Assembly: GCA_963971225.1 (NCBI GenBank)
Contig: OZ020268.1
Span: forward strand, 112,250,830 to 112,314,829
Direction of reading: 5' to 3'
Origin: Melieria omissa
Lineage: Eukaryota; Arthropoda; Insecta; Diptera; Ulidiidae
Length of the DNA: 64,000 bases
Both the position numbers and the translations under genes were made by a program. Positions 1-10,497 of this stretch are shown here, piece by piece. The stretch's first letter is position 1. The number at the start of each line of letters is the position of its first letter. The notes under the pieces are model-generated. The model searched no databases. It was given only the letters and a program-made list of their open reading frames with translations, and had not been told where the DNA came from.

Positions 1-1731
1 AATGATTTAAAACGCAACCCTAAAAACAAATCAGCTGTTTGGTATTGTTCACGGATTGAAACATTACAACAAAGTACAAAAATGTCAATTGCCACATTTC
101 AATTCCCCTCAACTCTCTCTTGTGCCAGTTGCGAAAAGTGTATGGTCGCAACCATTCTATCTTAAATCTCCTGCAGTGTCTGTGAAACCCCACCCACCCT
201 ACGTTGCCATGGCGGCTTTTGTTTATTTGCAAAGAATGTTGCCATTCATTAGGTAGATCCGATTTAGTGAGTGTTAATACAATTTTAGGTTTAAAGTTTT
301 GTTATGTTGAATATACCATTGCTCCAATAATTGGTTTCAATAATGTTGAAATGTTATTGAATTTTATAATAACAAGTTGAAAAAAATGTCATGTTTCCAC
401 CTAACGATCCAATCAATTGACTGATAAATCCGCAGGCATTATATCAAATACTTAATAGTTCACTAATTCTTAATTTTATTAATTTTATTTATTTATTTAT
501 TTCATTATAAAACATTGGCATTTAAGAATTACTTCTTTGCATGCCACAAGTTGATAACTATTAATTAACAATTGATTAGCTAAATAAATAACAATTGATT
601 ATCAACAATTGAATGTTAACAATATATTTGAATCCAGTGGAATCTTAATATTTAAAAGAGAAGAAAGAAAAGGACAAAAAAGAGTGCAAAAAGTAGAGAA
701 GGACAGAGTTAAGAAAAGTGTTTGAAAATATAATGCTTAAAGTGGCGTCTATTGGCAATTGATTTTATATTTATGGGCAACGAATTTCATAATCGAATAG
801 TGCTAACAAAGAATAGTCGACTGGAGTTGGGGAAGTTGTGGGCTGGAGGTAGTAAATTCATACGTCGGTGACACTTCGAAAACTTAAGTTTTTCATACAA
901 ATACTGGATAAAGTTATAGTCCCTTACTTATTTTACAGATGGATAAAGTTACAGTCCCTTACTTATTCCATCAATCTAATAATTACAACTAACAATAGCA
1001 ATTCGATTATTTTCCTTTAGAAAGGATCATTATCAGTCAGGTTTAATATTTCCTTTGCATTTGTAAGTTCTCCCAATCACTAGCAAAGCATTTTATATAA
1101 CTAGCATTGTTAGCCTAAACATCGCACAAAATATGTGTATTTTACTAAGACTCAAAACAAAAATGTATGGACTAGTTTATATTCGGAAATAAATATTCGG
1201 AAAGAGTTAAGATTTAGAGTTTTATTATGCGAAATAACATTCCATACACTTAGAAAAATATACGCTACGAAAATATTTCGTATTTATTTGCATTCGCCCC
1301 ATTTTAACAATTGTGTTTTCAAATGTCATTCGTCAAAGCATCTGAAAACTATTTTGCAAACTATATTTGAAACACCGACTCTGGCAACGCCCATCGATTT
1401 GCTCGAATTTGCCTATTCCGATTGTTATCGAAGCGCGTCTTTGACGTTTTGCTTTACTGGCTTGATTCTGAATAATGAAAATCGCATTTCCCATTGAAAA
1501 TATTACAAAATAAAACACAAAATTCCAAAAATCTCGCAGTTTCCGATTTCAGTGAGCGACTTGTCGAATGCGCTTGTAAATAAACGAAATCAATTGAAAT
1601 TCGAACCATTCGATTGAGTGGCGGTGCGAGCGGTCAGGATACGATCTCCCTGGTGGATTTAACAATTTGAAGAACAATTTTTGTGTCGCACGAAGAGACA
1701 GAGCGGACCAGAGCAAGCAAAGCGCAGCAGA
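1..1731. other. Upstream region and presumed promoter of Ubc4
   Basis: No protein-coding gene is supported here. The open frames present, including one of about 120 codons at 1135-1497, have no splice context and no recognisable domain. The stretch is AT-rich until about 1300 and then becomes more GC-rich towards the Ubc4 start, as expected of a promoter and 5' UTR. A TTTCAGTG initiator-like site lies near 1547-1554, and a TATCGA half-site resembling a DRE lies near 1427. The first 260 bases are moderately GC-rich and could belong to a gene left of the window, but nothing identifies it. Confidence 0.5.
905..967. repeat. Two-copy 35-bp direct repeat
   Basis: A 28-base block beginning TGGATAAAGTTA at 905 is repeated at 940 with one T/C difference. 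It is a recent local tandem duplication with no evident function. Confidence 0.7.
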
Positions 1732-3876
1732 ATGGCGAACATGGCAGTGTCACGCATCAAGCGCGAATTCAAGGAGGTGATGCGAAGCGAAGAGGTGAGT
1801 GCCGTCCACGGGTGGTGCAGGGGTCGGTCAAGGACTGACAGTTGCACCCGCCTACTGAAGTCCTAGCACTGATTGCTGACCGATCGCATACTACAAACAC
1901 GCTGGATCAGCGGTGAATGACCTGCCCGAGTGTGGGCGTTTGGCTATCAACTGACTGCTGCTGACTGATATATGTGTTGGGATTGTGGTTTCCAATTCGT
2001 ATAGGAGGAACAAATTAGTACAACTTACTGCGCGCATTAGCCACCTCTGCGACGAGAAAGTCGTCAACTGCTGTTCCACTGGAATGGGGTTGGCTCATCG
2101 TTGACGCGGACTCAACTGGGAAACAAATACGCACTGCTGTCAATTACGAAATTTATCGCAAAGTTTAAATACAGAAAATCGTTTCTCATTGCTTATGAAC
2201 GAATTTCTTTGCTAATATTGTAAAAGCGACAGCAAGTAGATTTTTTCGGTTGTAAATGTGAAGGACTCAAAATTTGGTTTTGCTTTGTTTTTACAGATTG
2301 TGCAATGCTCCATTAAAATCGAACTGATCAACGACAGCTGGACAGAGTTGCGCGGCGAAATTGCCGGCCCACCCGATACACCGTACGAGGGCGGAAAATT
2401 CGTTTTAGAAATCAAGGTGCCCGAGACGTATCCCTTCAACCCGCCCAAGGTAATTAAGCTGTAGAAAAGGCGCAATATTTTATGAAAAAATTATCTACTT
2501 CTCGAGATCAAAACACACAACAATATATGTTAAACTATTTGGTTGAATTGCACAAGCTGCTAAAAAATTTCTTATCTTATGATATCACTTTATATATACA
2601 TCATTCCAAACTCAGCGTGCAATCATAGTTTCAGTTATTGTTCGTTAATGAAACAAAATCCCTTACAGACTAAGATGGCAATTGTAAAAAGAAACGAGCA
2701 ATTTCGATCAACAAGTCTGTGGCCGTAAGGAATAACAGCCAAAGTCGAGTTAGGACAAAATTGAGTTATTACCACCATTGCATTCGTCGTATTCAAATGT
2801 AATACTACACAAAATTCTATGGCTTTTGCTCATAAAATGAATGTTTTACGCTAAAAAATCTAAAATGTATCTAGTGTAATCTAAAGCAAATTCGAAAATT
2901 GAAAGTGCTCTCCTGAAAACTTCATAAAATCGACTTTGGCTGTTATTCCTTACGGCCACAGAAGTTTTGTTGAGTGCATTATTTCATAGTATTATACCAA
3001 CTAAACAAACAATGTTGCCGTTTAAATAACTAGATTCATGATTTGAACATTAAATGATAATGTCGCCGAACTGACAAATATGCAACTACAGCTATAACTA
3101 CATATATGTCGAATAAATTGTCATACAGAGCACACTCAACTCTGAAGTAGCCAAGTCCTTTTCTTGCAATTGTGTGTGTTGCTGAAAGTTCAAGTTCAAG
3201 ACAAATTGAACCCTAAATTGATAGTTTATAGACTTTCAGTTTTGCTGAAATTTCAACTACTAAACTTTACATAAGCAATATTTTTCGGCAACTATTTGAT
3301 CTACCATGTATTTCAGTTCAACCTTCGCATCACACTCACAAACATTTCGTACATTTCTCTTGCAGGTGCGTTTCATTACAAAAATTTGGCATCCGAACAT
3401 ATCGTCGGTGACTGGTGCCATTTGCCTCGACATTCTGAAAGACAATTGGTATGAAAGCATAAATATGCAATTTCTACTTGTTCTTATTATTCCACCTCAA
3501 TCGAAACACAGGGCTGCCGCCATGACGTTGCGTACTGTCTTGCTCTCGCTTCAGGCATTGCTAGCCGCTGCCGAACCCGACGATCCCCAGGATGCGGTGG
3601 TCGCCTACCAATACAAGGACAAATACCAACTATTCCTGATGACCGCTAAGCACTGGACAAACGCATACGCTGGCGGTAAGTGGCAAAATTCAGCAAGATT
3701 TCGTCCGGCGTTTGCTTATTGTGCTTTCTCTGGCTGCAGGTCCGCATAAATATCCCGACTGTGATGCTAAAATTCAACGCCTCAAAGATATGGGCATCGA
3801 CGAGCACGATGCGCGCGCCGTCCTGTCGAAAGAAAATTGGGACTTGGAAAAAGCCACTGAGAGCCTCTTTAGTTAG
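1732..3876 (+). CDS. Ubc4: Ubiquitin-conjugating enzyme E2, UBE2K/Ubc4 type
   Basis: Class II E2 that carries ubiquitin on a cysteine thioester and, in its family, extends Lys48-linked chains in the cytoplasm and nucleus. Coding exons are 1732-1794, 2297-2449, 3366-3448, 3512-3675 and 3740-3876. All have GT-AG borders, phases agree, and the sum is 199 residues, matching the family (about 200). The UBC fold occupies residues 1-155, with the HPN motif at 81-83 and the catalytic Cys92 in the segment AICLDILKDNW. A C-terminal UBA domain (about 160-199) ends in ESLFS. The start was chosen because MANMAVSRIKREFKEV is the conserved N-terminus. A 245-bp MITE sits in intron 2. No defect is seen. The gene converges with the SANBR ortholog. 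Identification is near certain from similarity to Drosophila UbcD4 and human UBE2K. Confidence 0.97.
2717..2961. mobile_element. 245-bp MITE with 31-bp perfect terminal inverted repeats
   Basis: Perfect 31-base inverted repeats, beginning CTGTGGCCGTAAGGAATAAC, lie at 2717-2747 and 2931-2961. They are flanked by an AAGT duplication (2713-2716 and 2962-2965). The interior is AT-rich and non-coding. The element lies in Ubc4 intron 2 and is a relative of the copy at 48288-48539. Confidence 0.85.
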
Positions 3877-5757
3877 CTTCCCCCTTTTTACATAGAAATC
3901 CACACAAAACAAAAACACAAAAAACAAAAACTCCGTTGAAGTGAAAACAAACAAAAAATATTGAAAAATCATATTTATTTCGAAGACACGAGATAATTCT
4001 ACTTTTGAAATTTACTATTTTTGTTTGGTTCGCATTAGAATTGCATTAGAATTTTATAGTGTATTGAGATGTTGAGGGAAGCGATGGAGCATTGATCGGC
4101 CAGCCACAGTTGCAATCATCCGTCGCTGCAGTTTTTTGAGCAACACCTGCTTGTTTTCTCCCACTTTCTGCTTATATAATGTAACGGTTTTTTATTTACA
4201 TATTTTTGTCAACTTTTTGAGATCAGAGAAACAACTGAAATCATGCCAATTTAGCATAATCGAAGTAAACGTTTCATAACAACGAGTAATAGGTCGAGCC
4301 GCGCTCCCACTCGAATGCCGCATCTTATACGGTTTTGCGGTTAATCAATTAACATTGCCATGAAACATTGCTGTAAAAATTGAGGGACGACGAGATTACA
4401 ATCACAGCAGAGTTAAAACAACTGCAACAAGCGAACGAGATGTGTTTCCTTTCTTTCGTTTGCGCTCACACTTGGCGGTCCAGCATTTAACATAGACTAC
4501 ATTCATACATACATACCATACCAGTGTTGTGTGCTTAGTGAACTAATCAAAATTCTGATTCGTGATTTTGAAATTTTACCAACTACTTATTTCTTTACTG
4601 CTATTTGGCGACTATTAAATGCGATTAAATAAATTTATTATGAATAGAATATGTTTCTCTTTACTCTTTTAAAGTCACTCTTTAAATTCGAAATGTTTAG
4701 GACTCATGAAAATTGTTGATCAATTATTGCCAACTCAATGCAGAAAATAAACAAAAAACAATTGATTTGTTACACTTTCATTACTCGAAATTTTTAAGTG
4801 AGCGATAGTTACGTATTTATTGTTGTTTGTTGTTTGCGCTCAGTTATAACTGTTCAAATATATATCCGACAATACTTTATGTTAATCAGAACTGCTCATG
4901 AATCAATACAAAAGATTATTTTATGCAAATGCGCGGTTTACATTGTCGTTTATCTAAATTTATGATATCATTAACTGACTAACCAATATAATTTGTGTCT
5001 AATGGTAATTGTAATCATTGTTTATGAGTAAAAGTTCAGCAAATGAAACCAAAAATAATCAAAGTGATCAATTCGATTAGTCAAAATTTCGACAACATTT
5101 CGGCAAGTTTTTATGAAAATTGTTCGCAACACCCAACGTTCCAAAGTCTCTCAAAAATATCTACAAACCACAATTGGCTACTGTGATTAAAAAACACAAC
5201 TATTTTTCACATTAATTACATCATCAGAAACAAACATTTTAATTAGCTCTGGTGGCCAATGAAAGCGCCAATTGCTGAACCGATTATTCAAACTTTCAGT
5301 TGTCGCTAAATAAATAATCACCTATCCATCTGGAAGTCCCTTTCAATTGAGATATCATTGATTTTCATAATTCAATCGCACCGACAAAGACCCAAGCTAA
5401 TTCAAATCTCTGCAGCGAGGCTGAGCCGTTTCAATAGAAATGCTTCTCGATTATGCCGATAGTTTCGTCAATCAAGGCGTATGTAGACTAATAACTGTAG
5501 TTGAAGTTATTACGATCTTTGACCTTTTTTATGATTTCACGTTATACAACAGCAACATTAATCATAGGCAACATACAGTATATTACAAAAGTAAATAAAT
5601 ATGAAAATAAATGGCACATGTGCATGCAAACCGACTTGTGTATGTATTAGAAAAGTACTCCAATCGACTGACTAACCCAATTCACGCACCCTCGCACTTG
5701 ATCGGCACTTTTCCAATCATTACGAATGCATTACTGATTTTGTTTTTGCTTGGACAT
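3877..5757. other. Intergenic region between convergent Ubc4 and SANBR
   Basis: About 1.9 kb, AT-rich, no supported gene. AATAAA sites near 4627 and 4746 could end the Ubc4 transcript. On the minus strand AATAAATAAA overlaps the SANBR stop at 5758. No repeat structure was recognised. Confidence 0.5.
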
Positions 5758-8700
5758 TTATTTATTCTTCGACTTGGCCAGACACGAGTTTGAGCTGTTA
5801 GCCGTTAGGGTCAAATTGTTGCGGTGCTTCAGCTGGTCCTTCCACTCGGCCTCGAGTCGCACGTAGGAGCCGCCGGCAGGCATAATATTCTGGGCCAGAC
5901 TCTGCTCCGAGCCGGTCTTTTTATTGACCAGCGCAATCACCTGCTTCATCACTTTTTCTTCATACTCGCGCTGGTGGTCTTGGTTGCTGCGTGCGGACAT
6001 ATCGCCACACCAGTAGCGTCCAGGATTTTCGGAATGGCTAAAATTAATGGCACATGACAACGAAACAACCCATTTGGTCGAGCTACACCTCCGGACTTAC
6101 CGCTTTTTGCCCTTCTTCGAGTAACGCATTCTTTGCTCGCTTTGGTCGGACTCGCAGCCATCGCTACTGGAGTAAAAGTCGCACACAAGTTTACGCGCTT
6201 GTCGCTCCACGTCGATGTCGCTGGTGTCCGAATCGCTACTGGTGTCGGCAAAGAAAGTGGTTTTGCTTTGGAGTGCGCGACGCGCAATTTTCGCCGTCGA
6301 TTCTATAACGAACAGCAAAAGTAGTAAATTTCTCTATTTTGGACGCACAGCAATTGTGCGCATGGCGCGTACCATCCGGATTGAGCACAGGCAGTAGACC
6401 CTGTCGGCAACGCTGCGGTGTCAGCGACAAGCCGATCCAGAATTCAGAAAGGTCTTTATTCTTTATGATTTCTTGCATCTTGACAGATGGTGGCTCGCAA
6501 AGCGAAAAGTCTTCTATGGCCACCTGAAGAATTTGCATTATTTGACGGTCGCGTTCGCTCTCCACCAAAACGCTGTGCTCGCGAAACTGGCATCCCTGCG
6601 GAAAGGAACATTTCAAATGCAGCAGTGCAAAGGAAGGTAGGATGTTCTTACGTTTGGGCCGGGCAATGTATCGTAACGAAATGCCTGTTGATCACAGCAT
6701 GGATAACGCCCTATGGGTCCGGCCGCGCAGGCCTCGGTCACTGGGCCCAAGTAGTTGGGAATCATGGGATGATAACGGCACCAAGCCATCTGGTGGTTAA
6801 GATTTGAAGTTTATGAGAAATCATTTGAATGTGAATCATTTCAAACAAAATTGAAGTACTAAAGACTGCACAGACAACACTACCAACTGAATCCTTGAAA
6901 TGCAATTTTTTTGTTGTAAGCAATTGTGCCCACCTGATAGACGGGAAAATACATCTCACAGATGCAGCAGTAGAGATAGTGACAATGGCCCCATAGCTTC
7001 CAATAGACCCTGCGCCACGATTTCAGTTCCTTAAAGAGTAAAGCAACGTAGTTGCTCATGTCCCAGAATGAGTCGCGCACATGATGGCTGACTAGTTGAC
7101 CCCAGCGGTTCAAACGCATGTTACTTGGCTGGCAGTTGACGCGCGTCTTGAAGGTGTGCGTAACGCATTCGTTGCATCTACACGAAGCGTTAAAAAATCA
7201 AATTTTAGTGTTTAGGGTACAGTAATGCATTCGCGGCCTTTAGTTGGTTTTGGGGCAAGTTTACAAGCTCTTAAGAATAGAGAATAGAATAGTCTAGGTT
7301 TGCAGCTGGGATTTCGCGATTCTTGAATGATTTGATTGTCGAAAACCCGCAATGGAAAAACTAAGAAAGCATTTAAGTATCTCAAATGAAATCATTCCTT
7401 AAAAGGAAAGCCCAGCTGCAGCACGACCTACTTTGCACAACGAAATAATCCTGCCAAACTGTAGAAATGGCCACGCAACGCTTCCGGTTCCGGCTCGGAA
7501 AGGCTCTCTATGAGTTTAATCCACAAGCGCGGCACCAGGCGTTCCTTTTTGTCGCGCACCATCTCCAACTCCAGATTGGTGAACATGGCCGCCAGACGAG
7601 TGACGATTGCGTCGCTCAGGCAGGCGACGTTCGTCGAACTACGCACCACTTCGGTCAGGTGGGCGTGGCAAAACGACAAGCAGTCCAGCATCAGTGGCTC
7701 CATCTGTAGTAAGCGAAACAAATCAGTCCACACGTCAAGAAGAGACGCAATGTGGCGGGCAACTCACTTGCAAGAAGCTGGCAGATACCAATATGGGAAC
7801 CACATTGCCGTCGTTCAGCTCAGGCACCTGCTCGGCATCCACCAATTTGGCGTGGTCTATGGCGTCACTATACTGCACCCACTGCATCAGCCAATCGAAG
7901 ATCTGTATGTCACAGTGAACAGATATGTCCATCTCATCCAGCTTCTGGCCGGCTGTTACGTCGGCGAAGTAGCCCATCTTGCTGACGAGCAGGCGCTGCA
8001 GGCAATAAAAGTCACGCCTGGTGTTCTTGACCTCGTCGCAGACGTGAATAACGACTTCCGGTCTGTAATGAGAAGACATGAATTTAAATATGAACTTCGT
8101 TGTTGTTGAATTTGCACGAACTGAGACAAGACGCGAGTTTTAAAGGAAATAAAAATATTAATAAGTTGCATAACCACTTGTTGCAGATTAAAGGCTGATC
8201 CTAGATTTGGGCAGAGAACGACGGACGGAATATACATCGGACAACGCCCACTCTCAGCTAAATTTTCCCCCATCACCACATTAGTATTGCATCGAGTTCA
8301 AGTCAATGTGGACTGAATCGATAAGCAATGACGAAATGTGATTCAACTTTTTTACTGTTATGCCTGAGGGCAAATTCGTTCGTACTCTCTTTCCCGTTTT
8401 TCCTTCTTTAGGAGAAGTGACTTCGGGCGCAATTGCGGCATGCCGGATTTCTGCCGTTCCTTGCTGGCAGGAGCGTTCTTATCGGCTGGCTTCTCTACGG
8501 TCTCCTCTGGTATCGGCAGCACGTTGGTAGTCTCTGCTGACGGCATCGCCTTGCCTTGTTTCGCCTTCGAGCCTTTGGTGAAGGACAAGGGAACTGGTAC
8601 CGGGCAAATGAACGACAGCACCGCGTCCAGCATACCCTCGTCGATGACGTAATCCAGCTTGTGTTCAAGTTTTGGGTGCAGCTTATCGTTGGGCACGGCC

Positions 8701-9182
8701 GCATCTGTCGGCTTTTTCTTGGTTCTGGGCGAGAAGGTTTGCCTCGTGCGCGGCCCGTCTCTGCTGCTACCGCTGCCGCTGCTGCATTCGCCCTTCTCGA
8801 CGAGTTTGTCGCAGTTGCGACTGTGTTTCGGTAGCTTGTCGCTCAGCAGGTCGTTGACCAGGCGGTTATCCGCCAACTCTTTCAGATCCATGACAGAGCG
8901 CGGATCAGGCTCAATCGGTTTCTTTTGTCCATCAGGAACATTACTGGCGGTGATCATATCGTTAACCTTGCAGGATACATTGAGCAGGTCGAGGAATTTG
9001 TTCAAAGGAACGTCATCCTTCTCGACATCGGTTTCACCACCGCCACAGGCCGAGTCGAACAGCAGCGCCTTGGTCGTTGTTGACAAGGGTTTTGAGCCGG
9101 AGGCATCTGCCGTGCTCTGCTCGCCGCCGCCGCAATCATCCGACGGTGCCGTATTCTTGCCTTGCAGTTTGTCCGAATTCAT
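5758..9182 (-). CDS. SANBR (KIAA1841) ortholog, BTB-domain protein
   Basis: Exons on the minus strand: 9182-8386, 8062-7768, 7703-7432, 7177-6934, 6789-6652, 6595-6373, 6302-6101 and 6037-5758. Phases agree throughout and give 816 residues. From about residue 266 the protein follows vertebrate SANBR: the BTB region opening VVIHVCDE, an HVRDSFWD...LFKELKSWR segment, a Cys-rich part (KCNEC, CRYHP, YPCCDQQ), an acidic Ser/Asp stretch, and a C-terminal REYEEKVMKQV...PAGGSYVRLEAEW block. In mammals this protein restrains antibody class-switch recombination, which flies lack, so its role here is unknown. The vertebrate N-terminal SANT domain is not visible. Instead there are about 265 low-complexity, Ser/Lys-rich residues from exon 1. 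The exon 1 donor (GA|GTACGA) is weak and was chosen on phase. If it is wrong, exon 1 could be a separate 274-residue gene ending at 8358. The start is the first ATG of that frame. Confidence 0.85.
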
Positions 9183-9771
9183 GTAGTCAGAAACGCAGAG
9201 CAAAAAACAAACGACTAAAAACTTTTCAAATTTCTGACGTACACACGCAAAACACAATCAACAATTTCCGTATCCGTAGAAACTTCCCCTTTCCAACCCC
9301 TCACAAAAAATTTTCACAAATTTAAATGCCAACGTCATTGTCAAATGGCAATTTTTAACTGAAGCACAGTCAAATAACACTATTAAACGAAAACCTGAAA
9401 TTAATTGCCTTCATACACTAAAGTGAATAGAATAAATATGTAATTGAGTAGAAAAATCACGTAATATACAAACATGCATGTTTTCGATGTCGCATTAAGC
9501 ATCTTTTAATGCCCAAAAACTCAATACGGCGCATAGAAAGGCTAAAATGAGTAAATTGGTTAAAACTATTATCGGACACTACCTGAATTTCCAAAATATA
9601 ATAATCGCGATAAGCGCGAAGATAGTTATTCGGAACCGTACAAAACAAATCGAACAAACCTCATAATGCTTGTCCGAATGTCAATTATTCCGAAATTACA
9701 ACTGTCAAACGCATAGACCACATCCACACAAATTCACATATCGCTGTTCTTTTCCGCTAAAATCGTCCGCC
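9183..9771. promoter_or_regulatory. Divergent promoter region of SANBR and RpS17, with 5' TOP tract
   Basis: The starts of the minus-strand SANBR gene and the plus-strand RpS17 gene are 589 bases apart, so they share this stretch. The pyrimidine tract TTCTTTTCC at about 9747-9755 just before the RpS17 start is a typical 5' TOP sequence. If transcription begins at C9749 the RpS17 leader is only about 23 nt, usual for ribosomal protein mRNAs and consistent with TOR-dependent translational control. No repeats were recognised. Confidence 0.6.
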
Positions 9772-10433
9772 ATGGTAGGTGCCGATTGTCAAAAAATATT
9801 ATGAAAAACGTAAAAATTCGTTAGCATCACATAAAGAATGTGCATTTTGTTTGAAAATTTCGCATCTGGAATATTTTCAGTGTGTGCAATGCTGAAAAAT
9901 TTCGTCGTAGTGCGCGAGTGGCGTTCGAATTTCATGTCCCATTCTAATGGAATTGTTTGCTTGCTTTTGTTGCACATAGGGTCGCGTCAGAACCAAGACA
10001 GTGAAGAAGGCCGCTAAGGTCATCATTGAGAAGTACTACACTCGCCTGACGTTGGATTTCCACACCAACAAGAGGATCTGCGAGGAAGTTGCTATCATTC
10101 CCACGAAGCCACTGCGGAACAAGATTGCCGGGTGAGTTGCAAGCCGCTTGGAAAGTACAACAAATAATAACATTTATCTTTGCTATACACAGCTATGTCA
10201 CCCATTTGATGGGCCGCCTGCGCCACTCACAGGTGCGTGGTATTTCAATTAAACTGCAAGAAGAGGAGCGCGAACGTCGCGACAACTACGTACCAGCTGT
10301 GTCCGCGTTGGAGCAAGACATCATCGAGGTTGATCCCGATACCAAGGAGATGTTGAAGGGTTTGGACTTCCACAATATCCGTGGACTGCAACTAACCCAG
10401 CCCTCCACCAACACGTTCAGCAGAAGAAATTAG
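9772..10433 (+). CDS. RpS17: 40S ribosomal protein S17 (eS17)
   Basis: Component of the small ribosomal subunit. Exon 1 carries only the ATG (9772-9774). Coding then continues in 9980-10131 and 10193-10433. Phases agree and give 131 residues, the standard length for fly RpS17. The protein opens [20 protein letters not shown] and ends SRRN, with the conserved block [20 protein letters not shown] in the middle, and is intact. The ATG alone in exon 1 with a donor directly behind it follows the known arrangement of several ribosomal protein genes. Introns are 205 and 61 bp, and I saw no convincing snoRNA in them. A polyadenylation signal lies at about 10492. Confidence 0.98.
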
Positions 10434-10491
10434 GATTAGTTGGCGCTGTAGTAAAGGAATTTTTTATTCAAAACAATAGAAGATGAACACA

Positions 10492-10497
10492 AATAAA
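10492..10497 (+). terminator. RpS17 polyadenylation signal AATAAA
   Basis: A canonical AATAAA lies about 60 bases after the RpS17 stop. Confidence 0.7.

Noticed and set aside
1135..1497. 120-codon open frame upstream of Ubc4
   Set aside because: No similarity, no splice signals, composition like the surrounding promoter DNA.
9183..9257. Upstream extension of the SANBR exon 1 frame from 9257
   Set aside because: The codon at 9257 is TTG, not ATG; the first ATG in frame is at 9182.
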